From assembly GCA_044349205.1 (NCBI GenBank), contig JBIKRJ010000105.1:1-8294 (forward strand): a DNA stretch of 8,294 nucleotides, given 5' to 3'. Shown piece after piece: positions 1-6,245 of this stretch; the first letter of the stretch is position 1, and each line of letters begins with the position of its first letter. Below the pieces are notes generated by a model. The model was given only the letters and a program-made list of their open reading frames with translations, was not told where the DNA came from and ran no database searches. This DNA comes from UBA9547 sp044349205. Its GTDB lineage: Bacteria > Bacteroidota > Bacteroidia > Cytophagales > UBA9547. The translations under genes and the position numbers were made by a program.

Positions 1-42
1 TTTTTTTGCTCCGAACTACCCAAGTATCAATTATTGAGCAAC

Positions 43-206
43 ACCGCTAAAATCAAGCAAAAAGGGCTATTTTCGATACTCAAAAATTGGTAAAAATTAC
101 CTTTTGATTTGTTGCACCTATGTTGTACCTATTTTGGTATAACAATTACAAACTATTGTAAATCAATTACTTATTAAACTACTTGCGACAAGGTGCTGTT
201 AGCGGT
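43..206. repeat. Structured intergenic repeat, possible attC-like recombination site
   Basis: The stretch begins with ACCGCTAA (43-50) and ends with GTTAGCGGT (198-206), whose last eight bases are the exact reverse complement of the first word. Between them lie smaller potential hairpins: CAAAA/TTTTG plus GGTAA/TTACC with a 3-nt bulge (81-106), GTTGTACC/GGTATAAC (122-143, one G-T wobble), TTACAA/TTGTAA (146-161) and CTTG/CAAG (182-192). It lies just past the 3' end of the VOC gene, where an attC site sits in an integron cassette. The size (about 160 bp) and imperfect pairing suit a folded single-strand substrate. Against this, the outer copy reads TTTTAGCGGT on the minus strand and lacks the G of the usual G^TT crossover triplet. 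The inverted words are seen directly; the recombination role is inference. Confidence 0.35.
111..132. repeat. Tandem 11-bp direct repeat
   Basis: Two adjacent 11-mers, GTTGCACCTAT (111-121) and GTTGTACCTAT (122-132), match at 10 of 11 positions. The second copy also forms the left arm of the 122-143 hairpin. It may be replication slippage or part of the larger structured repeat; no function is evident. Confidence 0.6.
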
Positions 207-226
207 TCGTTGTTTTTTCTCGTCCA

Positions 227-733
227 TTATTTAAGTGAATGAAGTCCAATTTTGTTGCCTTCTGAGTCTATGAATATTGCAAAGTAGCCACTTTCGTCAG
301 CGTGAAGAGTTTTTGGAGTTTTAATTTTCCCACCATTTTTTTCAACCTTGTCAAGGATAACTTGTAGGTTGTCGCCACCATTTAAATAAATAGTTACTCC
401 GTCAGCCGATGGTTTGTATCCTTCCGCTTTTATAATTACTCCTGATACCATTTGTTTCTCATATGGAAATATTCCTATTTGTATCTCGGGCATATCCAAC
501 TTTTCGATTTTAATGTCTAAGATTGACTGATAAAAACTCACTGCTCTAGAAATGTCAGTCGCAGGAATTTCAAAAATTGAAATATGACTTTTCATAATGT
601 CTACTTTTTTATTAGTTAACGTGTCATGTTGTTGTGTATGTGCAGCACTTTCTTTGTCGCTTGTTTTGTTGTTGCAAGATGTCTGAAGTAATAGAACAGT
701 CAGGCTTGATGCAAGAATTAAATTTATTTTCAT
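227..733 (-). CDS. Lipoprotein-anchored VOC (glyoxalase-fold) family protein
   Basis: The 168-residue product starts with a basic, hydrophobic signal sequence (residues 1-19) ending in LQTSC. C20 is a plausible lipidation site, although Q at -3 is not canonical. A polar linker (about 21-46) follows, then a single vicinal-oxygen-chelate domain (about 47-168). That domain opens with HISIFEIPATDISRAVSFY, typical of the COG3324-like VOC group, and closes with SGYFAIFIDSEGNKIGLHS. Such domains bind small molecules or catalyse metal-dependent isomerisation or ring cleavage; the substrate cannot be predicted and a full metal triad is not obvious. M47 (ATG at 595-593) sits exactly where most VOC proteins start, so a shorter cytoplasmic form is possible. 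The gene is AT-rich, stands alone between inverted repeats and reads away from the adjacent recombinase, which suggests mobile cargo. No convincing promoter was seen upstream. Confidence 0.85.
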   Translation of the reverse strand: MKINLILASSLTVLLLQTSCNNKTSDKESAAHTQQHDTLTNKKVDIMKSHISIFEIPATDISRAVSFYQSILDIKIEKLDMPEIQIGIFPYEKQMVSGVIIKAEGYKPSADGVTIYLNGGDNLQVILDKVEKNGGKIKTPKTLHADESGYFAIFIDSEGNKIGLHSLK

Positions 734-765
734 TGTCTTAATTTTTAATTTTTTGTCGTCTCTTC

Positions 766-801
766 GTTATCTGAGAGTGTCGTCCTACAATGACCGCTAA
801 C
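766..801. repeat. Imperfect hairpin ending in the ACCGCTAAC word
   Basis: The bases from GTTATC (766) to CGCTAAC (801) can fold back on themselves. GTTA pairs with TAAC at the base, isolated C-G, G-C and A-T pairs follow, and TGT/ACA closes a 6-nt loop. This gives 10 of 15 paired positions with symmetrical mismatches. The 3' arm, ACAATGACCGCTAAC (787-801), is a near inverted copy of 198-213 (GTTAGCGGTTCGTTGT). It lies between the start of the VOC gene and the divergent recombinase, the place an attI/cassette junction would occupy. The motif TGTCGTC occurs at the hairpin (779-785) and again nearby (754-760). Pairing was judged by eye; the function is inferred. Confidence 0.35.
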
Positions 802-889
802 TCCGAAATAGACGCAATTAAGTAAAAATTCACTAAAAGTATTTCAATTTCAAGTGTCTTATTATTAAATAATTATTTCGACTATTATT

Positions 890-918
890 TTTGCGCAGCT
901 GCGTATTCTGTATATTTG
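890..918 (+). promoter_or_regulatory. Bacteroidota-type promoter of the recombinase with a palindrome in its spacer
   Basis: TTTG at 890-893 (-33 element) and TATATTTG at 911-918 (-7 element, consensus TAnnTTTG) are separated by 17 bp. This is within the range known for Bacteroidota housekeeping promoters. The predicted transcript starts around 925, about 20 nt before the ATG at 946. The spacer contains the perfect 10-bp palindrome CGCAGCTGCG (894-903), a plausible operator. Confidence 0.65.
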
Positions 919-945
919 CTCGTTTTATAATTTACAAAATACGCA

Positions 946-2013
946 ATGGGTATTCCGCTTTCCGCATTCCAATTTGAAATAGGCACTCATCAAGGCAAAG
1001 AGGTCATTTGGATTCGTTTCGAAAAAAATCTCAGTCTTATCAATCTGTTGAAACAAAGTGTGAAAGCAAAATGGAGCGCAAGCACTAAATGTTGGTATGT
1101 TCCCGACAATGCGCACTATCGCCTGCTGTTTCAATTACCCCCCAAAAGCATAGGCAAAGAGGCCTTTTCAAACATACATGAAGTGAACAAACCTGCCATG
1201 TTGCGTTTTCAGGAACAGTTGATTTTAAAAGGGTATAGCCCCAATACCATCCGAACCTATACATTGGAATTTGCCCAGTTGCTTTACGTTCTCAAATCAT
1301 TTTGTGTAGACGACCTGCAACCCGACCGCCTCCGTTCCTATTTTCTTTTTTGCATACAAAAACTGAATATGAGTGAAAACCACCTTCATAGCCGCATCAA
1401 TGCCATCAAGTTTTATTTTGAGCAAGTATTGAGACGCGAAAAATTCTTTTTCGAGATTCCTCGCCCTAAAAAGCCAAGCTTGTTGCCCCAAGTATTGGAC
1501 AAGGCAGACGTGAAAAACATGTTGAAAGCTACCGAAAACTTAAAGCACAAAGTGATGCTTAAACTGTGCTATGGAATGGGATTGCGCGTGAGCGAGGTGG
1601 TGACAATAAAAATAACACACATAGACAGCAAACGGATGCAGGTGCTGGTGTCGCAAGCCAAAGGCAAAAAAGACCGATATGTGAATTTGCCTCAATCTGT
1701 ATTGGACGAATTGCGTGAATATTTCAAACTCTACAAACCCAAGGAGTACTTGTTTGAAGGGGCTAATGGCGGGCAGTATAGCATTAGAAGTGTACAGGCG
1801 GTTTTTAAAACGGCGATGCAAAAAGCCAACATAAACAAAAAAGTGGGTATTCACAGCCTTCGACACAGTTTTGCAACCCACCTTATGGAACAAGGCACCA
1901 ATCTCAATTTTATTCAGAAATTGCTAGGCCACAATGACATCAAAACTACCATGATTTATACCCATGTAAGCGATTCCAGCATCTCAAATGTGAAAAGTCC
2001 ATTAGATTCTTAA
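946..2013 (+). CDS. Tyrosine recombinase (site-specific integrase), IntI/Xer-like
   Basis: The 355-residue protein has three parts. Residues 1 to about 75 are an extra N-terminal domain (RFEKNLSLINLL...KWSASTKCWYVPD) of a kind I associate with Bacteroidota recombinases. Residues about 83-170 form a SAM-like core-binding domain. Residues about 180-350 form the catalytic domain. The catalytic set is complete: R214 (GLRVSE), K239 (AKGKKDR), H303 and R306 (HSLRHSFATHL), H329 (LLGH) and the nucleophile Y338 (TTMIYTH). The C-terminal TTMIYTHV followed by VKSPLD closely resembles integron integrases, but the IntI-specific insertion before the HxxR motif is absent. The gene has its own strong promoter and diverges from the VOC gene, whose flanking repeats are the obvious candidate substrates. 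It could instead be a resident Xer-like or mobile-element recombinase with targets elsewhere. The class is very secure, the substrate is not. Confidence 0.93.
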   Translation: MGIPLSAFQFEIGTHQGKEVIWIRFEKNLSLINLLKQSVKAKWSASTKCWYVPDNAHYRLLFQLPPKSIGKEAFSNIHEVNKPAMLRFQEQLILKGYSPNTIRTYTLEFAQLLYVLKSFCVDDLQPDRLRSYFLFCIQKLNMSENHLHSRINAIKFYFEQVLRREKFFFEIPRPKKPSLLPQVLDKADVKNMLKATENLKHKVMLKLCYGMGLRVSEVVTIKITHIDSKRMQVLVSQAKGKKDRYVNLPQSVLDELREYFKLYKPKEYLFEGANGGQYSIRSVQAVFKTAMQKANINKKVGIHSLRHSFATHLMEQGTNLNFIQKLLGHNDIKTTMIYTHVSDSSISNVKSPLDS

Positions 2014-2040
2014 ACAGACAATTCCGTTCTGCTTATTTGC

Positions 2041-2048
2041 TACTTTTG
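2041..2048 (+). promoter_or_regulatory. -7 promoter element of the GH3 gene
   Basis: TACTTTTG matches the Bacteroidota TAnnTTTG -7 box exactly and lies 17 bp before the preferred ATG at 2066. No TTTG or TTG -33 element was found at the right spacing. The predicted leader is only about 10-12 nt and has no Shine-Dalgarno sequence. The element falls between the recombinase stop and this gene, suggesting separate transcription. Confidence 0.5.
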
Positions 2049-2065
2049 CTTTCCTTTTTGTGCAC

Positions 2066-3589
2066 ATGGAGATTCTGAACTCAATCATCACCTTTTTCAT
2101 CAAACGGCGCTATTCGCAAATAGAGTTTTTTATGAAAAACCCTTTGGAGGCGCAGCAATACTGGCTCACGTATTTGGTAAACACGGCCGAAGACACTGCT
2201 TTTGGCAAAAAACACGACTTTCGTTCCATACGCACCGAAAGCGATTTTAAGGAACAAATCCCTGTAAGTACCTACGAGCAACTGAGCCCCTATATAGAAC
2301 GCTGCATGAAGGGCGAGCAAAACGTGCTGTGGCCTACCGAAATCAAGATGTTTTCGAAATCTTCTGGCACTACCAACGACCGCAGCAAATACATACCCGT
2401 AACGGAAGAATCGCTGGAAGAATGCCACTACAAGGGCGGCAAAGACATGATGTGCCTTTATGTGGAAAACCGTCCCGAAACCACCATTTTTTCGGGCAAA
2501 GGGCTTTCGATAGGGGGTAGCTATCAGGCCAATCCGCTTAACCCCGACTCGGATACCTACTGCGGCGATGTGTCGGCACTTATTATCAAAAATTTGCCCT
2601 ATTGGGCACAGTTTATCCGTACGCCCGATGTGAAAATAGCCCTGATGGACAAATGGGAGGAAAAACTGGAAATGATGGCGCAAAACACCATGCTGGAAAA
2701 TGTAACCAGCCTGCACGGCGTGCCTACCTGGACTATCTTCCTGATGAAAAGGGTGTTGGAAAAAACAGGCAAGCAAAACATATTGGACGTGTGGCCCAAC
2801 CTGGAAGTGTTTGTGCATGGGGGGGTAGCCTTTGGCCCTTACCGTGATTTGTTCAAAACACTGGTGCCTACCAAAAAAATGAACTACATGGAAGTGTACA
2901 ATGCTTCCGAAGGTTTTTTTGGTATTCAAGACCGGCTAGGCCACGACGATATGCTGCTTATGCTCGACTATGGCATTTATTACGAGTTTATGCCTTTGGA
3001 AGAACTACACGGCGAACATCCGCACACACTTTCGCTCGAACAAGTAGAACTGAACAAGCCTTATGCCCTAATCATTAGCACCAATGCTGGTTTGTGGCGC
3101 TACATGATAGGCGATACCATAAAATTTACTTCATTAAATCCGTTCCGAATCAAGATTGTGGGGCGCACCAAGCATTTTATCAATGCTTTTGGCGAAGAAC
3201 TGATGGTGGAAAATGCCGAAACGGCCATTGCCTACGCAGCGCACAAAACGCAGGCCATTATCGCCAATTTTACGGCTGGGCCCAGGTTTATTGGTACCGA
3301 AAACAGGGGTTCGCACGAATGGATTGTGGAATTTGAAAAAGAGCCACACAACATGCACCAGTTTGTTGAATTGCTCGACCAGAAACTAAGGGAACTCAAT
3401 TCGGACTACGATGCCAAACGCAAAGGCGATATTGCCCTTGAATTGCCCACCGTACATTCGGTACCAGTGCATACTTTTTACAAATGGATGGAAAAAAGGG
3501 GGAAACTAGGAGGCCAAAATAAAGTTCCCCGCTTGGCCAACGATCGGGAATATTTGGATAGTATTCTTAGTTCCTGGTCGGAAGGTTAG
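2066..3589 (+). CDS. GH3-family acyl-adenylating enzyme (auxin-responsive GH3-like)
   Basis: The product is 507 residues from ATG 2066; a GTG at 2060 in the same frame would add two residues. GH3 proteins belong to the ANL adenylating superfamily. They activate a carboxylic acid as an acyl-AMP and, in plants, conjugate it to an amino acid. All three nucleotide-binding motifs are visible: SSGTT (99-103, motif I), YNASEG (278-283, motif II) and WRYMIGD (344-350, motif III). The hinge-like GRTKHFINAFGEEL (366-379) and the C-terminal LGGQNKVPRL (481-490) are also family-typical, and the length is normal for bacterial members. No signal peptide or membrane segment is seen, so it is probably cytoplasmic. 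It is monocistronic and convergent with the next operon. The family is secure; the acid and amine substrates in bacteria are not established and the neighbours give no hint. Confidence 0.93.
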   Translation: MEILNSIITFFIKRRYSQIEFFMKNPLEAQQYWLTYLVNTAEDTAFGKKHDFRSIRTESDFKEQIPVSTYEQLSPYIERCMKGEQNVLWPTEIKMFSKSSGTTNDRSKYIPVTEESLEECHYKGGKDMMCLYVENRPETTIFSGKGLSIGGSYQANPLNPDSDTYCGDVSALIIKNLPYWAQFIRTPDVKIALMDKWEEKLEMMAQNTMLENVTSLHGVPTWTIFLMKRVLEKTGKQNILDVWPNLEVFVHGGVAFGPYRDLFKTLVPTKKMNYMEVYNASEGFFGIQDRLGHDDMLLMLDYGIYYEFMPLEELHGEHPHTLSLEQVELNKPYALIISTNAGLWRYMIGDTIKFTSLNPFRIKIVGRTKHFINAFGEELMVENAETAIAYAAHKTQAIIANFTAGPRFIGTENRGSHEWIVEFEKEPHNMHQFVELLDQKLRELNSDYDAKRKGDIALELPTVHSVPVHTFYKWMEKRGKLGGQNKVPRLANDREYLDSILSSWSEG

Positions 3590-3635
3590 GTGCCAGTTTT
3601 TTTCAGAGCGTTATGAAAATTTTAAACTTCGAACT

Positions 3636-4871
3636 TCAAAGCTTCACCTTCGCTTGTGGGTCGTAGGCATCGCGCAGGCCGTTGCCCAATAGATTGAAAG
3701 CCAAAACCATCAGGCAAATACAGGCACTGGGCAATACAATCAGGTGCCAGCTATCGCGCGTTCCAATAGAGTGGAAGCCTTCGTTGATCATCATGCCCCA
3801 GGATGGCATGGGCGGTTGCACCCCTAGGCCCAAAAAGCTAAGGCCTGCCTCGACCAAAATGGCATTGGCAAAATTGGAGGTGGCAATGACGATGATAGGC
3901 CCGGTAAGATTGGGTAAAATATGCCGCCAAATAATGCGCATATTGCCCAAGCCCAAGGCTTTGGCCGCTTCTATGTAGGTTTTCTCTTTTAGCGAAAGCA
4001 TTTGTCCGCGTACCACCCTGGCCACTTCTACCCAAGTGGTAAGTCCCACCGCCACAAACGACACCCAAATGCCTTTGTTTTGCAAGGCCAAACTAATGGC
4101 AATCACCAACATAATGCTGGGTATAGACCATACTACCGTCATAAGCCACATGATGAAGCGGTCGTAAAAACCGCCAAAATAGCCTGCCACGGCCCCAAGG
4201 CTTACCCCCGCCAACAAGGAAATAAGCACCGAAATAAACCCAATGGAAAGCGAAATGCGAGTGCCAAAAAGCAATCGGCTGAGCATGTCGCGCCCTACCT
4301 TGTCGGTACCAAGCCAATAGGTGATTGTTTTTACATGATGTTGCAAAAAATCTTTTTTAAGTTCTTGTATGCTAACAGTTTGTATTTGCTCGTTTAGATC
4401 AAGGTAGGTAATGGAATGTGAGGTAGCCACAAAATTGGCACCATGGCTTTGGGGCAGTTTTTTGGAATCGCCCACAAACACGTTGCGCACTGCGTGTACA
4501 AGCGCAATGTCGTCTTTGCGTTGCAGTTTTCCGTACTGAATGTAGTGTATTTGGCTGCCTTCGAACCAAAACGTGTCTATAGGCATGAAGACTTTGTCTT
4601 TTTCCTGACCGAAAAGCAATTTTTCGAAAAAATCGACTTGGGGTACTTCTATGTTTTTATTGAAAGTGAGCACCTTGACTTGAAAACCGGGTGTCTTTTT
4701 TTGTATTTGTACGGCGCCTTCGTTGGCATTGGGCGAGTCGTCGGGCATAATGTGGTAGCCAAGTACCGTTACCAGCATAGAAAGTAAAATAACAGCAAGC
4801 CCCAATGCGGCAGGCTTGTTTTGAAACAAACGGCGGCGAAAATAGTAAAAAGGTGACTTGGCGTTTTCCAT
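3636..4871 (-). CDS. ABC transporter permease, DppC/OppC type
   Basis: This inner-membrane subunit of 411 residues belongs to the dipeptide/oligopeptide (nickel) importer permease class. TM1 spans about 22-42. A large extracytoplasmic insertion (about 45-180) follows, then the family signature GTDKVGRDMLSRLLFG (188-203). The binding-protein-dependent transport domain contains an EAA loop (EAAKALGLGNMRIIWRHILPN, 301-321) that docks the ATPase, then LSFLGLGVQPPMPSWG (344-359). The ATG at 4871 is preferred because it overlaps the upstream stop as TGATG, the signature of translational coupling; an in-frame TTG at 4874 would add one residue. It is the last gene of the operon. The partner permease (DppB), ATPases and binding protein are not in the window, so the substrate cannot be assigned. 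Identity of the class is secure. Confidence 0.93.
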   Translation of the reverse strand: MENAKSPFYYFRRRLFQNKPAALGLAVILLSMLVTVLGYHIMPDDSPNANEGAVQIQKKTPGFQVKVLTFNKNIEVPQVDFFEKLLFGQEKDKVFMPIDTFWFEGSQIHYIQYGKLQRKDDIALVHAVRNVFVGDSKKLPQSHGANFVATSHSITYLDLNEQIQTVSIQELKKDFLQHHVKTITYWLGTDKVGRDMLSRLLFGTRISLSIGFISVLISLLAGVSLGAVAGYFGGFYDRFIMWLMTVVWSIPSIMLVIAISLALQNKGIWVSFVAVGLTTWVEVARVVRGQMLSLKEKTYIEAAKALGLGNMRIIWRHILPNLTGPIIVIATSNFANAILVEAGLSFLGLGVQPPMPSWGMMINEGFHSIGTRDSWHLIVLPSACICLMVLAFNLLGNGLRDAYDPQAKVKL

Positions 4872-5125
4872 CAAATTTGGTTGTGGACAAGCAGTCCTTT
4901 CTTGGTCGCGTTGAAGCGTAAATTTTCGCAGTTTTTCAGGTATTCGTCTTTGGTCAGTACCATTTCGTTTTCCAATTCATCCAATGCTTTTACCCATTTT
5001 TTTGCAATCAAGCTCCACAGTTCTTCTACCAAATCGAGGTTTGAATTTTGAAAAGTGTTGCGCAACTGTGCCAGTGTTTTAATAAAATATAATTCGTCGA
5101 GTATGTCGTATTCTATATCGGTCAT
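4871..5125 (-). CDS. Small conserved-looking soluble protein, possibly winged-helix
   Basis: The product is 84 residues from ATG 5125, one base after the glycosyltransferase stop (TAG 5129-5127). An upstream in-frame start at 5182 would add 19 residues lying inside the glycosyltransferase gene and is less likely. There is no signal peptide or membrane segment. The sequence is helix-rich and charged (DELYFIKTLAQLRNTF, VEELWSLIAKKWVKALDELE) and ends NATKKGLLVHN. The order helix, helix, W-rich segment, then ATKKG hints at a winged-helix fold, but no DNA-binding motif can be demonstrated. Its stop overlaps the permease start (TGATG), so its synthesis is probably coupled to the permease and it may serve that transporter. 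I do not recognise a named family. Confidence 0.75.
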   Translation of the reverse strand: MTDIEYDILDELYFIKTLAQLRNTFQNSNLDLVEELWSLIAKKWVKALDELENEMVLTKDEYLKNCENLRFNATKKGLLVHNQI

Positions 5126-5126
5126 G

Positions 5127-6245
5127 CTACTGCAAATTACGTCCTTTCCAATGGTATTTTTTTCCTCGCGACACCAGTCCAAAAAATACTACATAGGGGC
5201 TGTATAAAAGTTGCCAAAATAAAAAGCCGAACAAATTTATCTTTTTGCCCAGAAATTGCATGACCTTGAAAATAAAAACAAATTCCAACAAGCATTTTAG
5301 CGCCAACATACAGGCAAATAACAGGGCAAATGAAGGCGAGAAAAACGAGCAAAAAGCCGCTGAAATCCACATAGCATGAAAGGAAAAGATGAAAAGTGCA
5401 AAAGCCTTGGTTCTAAACATGAGGTATTTTTCCCATTTTCCTGCCCAGCGTTTGCGTTGTTGGTACAGTTGCGAAAGGGTAGAGGCGCTTTCGGTAGTCA
5501 CAATTGCTTTTTTGTTTTTTAAAAATATAACCGATTGGCTGTCTTGCAAATACACTTTGTGCAGTAGCAATTCGTCGTCGCCAGAAGCAGTCTTGCTATC
5601 CGATTCAAAACCCTGTACCGACAAAAATGTACTGCGTCGCACAGCCAAGTTGGCTCCATTGCACATGGTGGGTATGTTCAATTTTAATGTGGCAAAAGCA
5701 GTACCCAAAAGCGCCGCTTGTTCCTGCGAGAGCATATTTTCGAGCAATGCGCCTTTTGCATATCGGATAGGCCCCACTACCAGCCCAATTTTTTTATTTT
5801 CAAATGCGAAAACCATCGTGCTTACCCACGTGGAAGACAAGAGGCAGTCGGCATCGGTGAAAAGTAGAATTTCTCCATGGCTGTGCTGAATTCCGAGTTT
5901 AAGCGCTTCTTTTTTAGGCGTATAGCTATTTTCATCTAAATGAAAAAGCACTATTTTATGTTTTGAAACAGCTTTATACTCTTCCACTATTTGAGCAGTG
6001 CCGTCTTCCGAATGGTCATTCACTACTACAATTTCAAGCAAGTGGCTTGGATAATCTTGATTTTCAAGACTTTCCAGCAGCGCTTTGATATGATTTTCCT
6101 CGTTGCGCGCGGCTATTATTACAGATACTTGAAAAGATGTTTTTGGAGAACCGACAGGAGATTTTTTATCACGAAGCCATAAAAATATAGCCAGTGCCAA
6201 AAACACAAAGTAAAGACCCACAAAAAAGTAGAAGCTGATTAGCAA
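5127..6245 (-). CDS. Membrane-anchored family 2 glycosyltransferase
   Basis: With the preferred start the protein has 372 residues: an N-terminal TM helix (about 3-25), a cytoplasmic GT-A domain (about 38-270) and two to three C-terminal TM segments (about 283-360). GT2 landmarks are VSVIIAARNEE (40-50), VVVNDHSEDGT (73-83), the metal/nucleotide-sugar DAD (131-133), the catalytic-base region GDDE (222-225) and QQRKRW (262-267, the QxxRW-type motif). These point to transfer of a sugar from an NDP-sugar to a membrane-bound or growing acceptor. The frame has no ATG at a sensible place. TTG at 6245 starts right before the TM helix and overlaps the upstream stop by 7 bp; TTG 6326 or GTG 6320 would add about 25 residues lying inside the upstream gene. 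Function class is secure, donor and acceptor unknown. Confidence 0.9.
   Translation of the reverse strand: MLISFYFFVGLYFVFLALAIFLWLRDKKSPVGSPKTSFQVSVIIAARNEENHIKALLESLENQDYPSHLLEIVVVNDHSEDGTAQIVEEYKAVSKHKIVLFHLDENSYTPKKEALKLGIQHSHGEILLFTDADCLLSSTWVSTMVFAFENKKIGLVVGPIRYAKGALLENMLSQEQAALLGTAFATLKLNIPTMCNGANLAVRRSTFLSVQGFESDSKTASGDDELLLHKVYLQDSQSVIFLKNKKAIVTTESASTLSQLYQQRKRWAGKWEKYLMFRTKAFALFIFSFHAMWISAAFCSFFSPSFALLFACMLALKCLLEFVFIFKVMQFLGKKINLFGFLFWQLLYSPYVVFFGLVSRGKKYHWKGRNLQ

Noticed and set aside
1..226. CRISPR array
   Set aside because: The repeats are only 8-11 bp, unevenly spaced or directly adjacent, with no regular spacers and no cas genes.
43..801. Insertion sequence or transposon ends
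   Set aside because: The flanking inverted words are short (8-9 bp), there is no transposase inside, and no target-site duplication could be identified. CTCCGAA at 9-15 and 801-807 is only 7 bp and not symmetrically placed.
1540..1893. A 117-codon minus-strand open frame inside the recombinase
   Set aside because: It overlaps the catalytic domain, has shadow-like composition and no motif.
2081..2929. A 282-codon open frame on the minus strand opposite the GH3 gene
   Set aside because: It lies wholly inside a gene with all family motifs, and its translation is rich in F, H and R with no recognisable domain, as expected for a coding-strand shadow.
3590..3635. Bidirectional terminator between the convergent GH3 and permease genes
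   Set aside because: There is a T-run and a TTCGAA word, but no convincing GC-rich stem followed by a T-tract on either strand.
4002..4397. A 131-codon plus-strand open frame inside the permease
   Set aside because: It is antisense to conserved membrane segments and the GTDKVGRD motif, with histidine-rich, low-information translation.
5126..5182. The longer start of the 84-aa protein (TTG or other start at 5182)
   Set aside because: It would lie inside the end of the glycosyltransferase gene, while ATG 5125 falls one base after that gene's stop, as in a normal operon junction.
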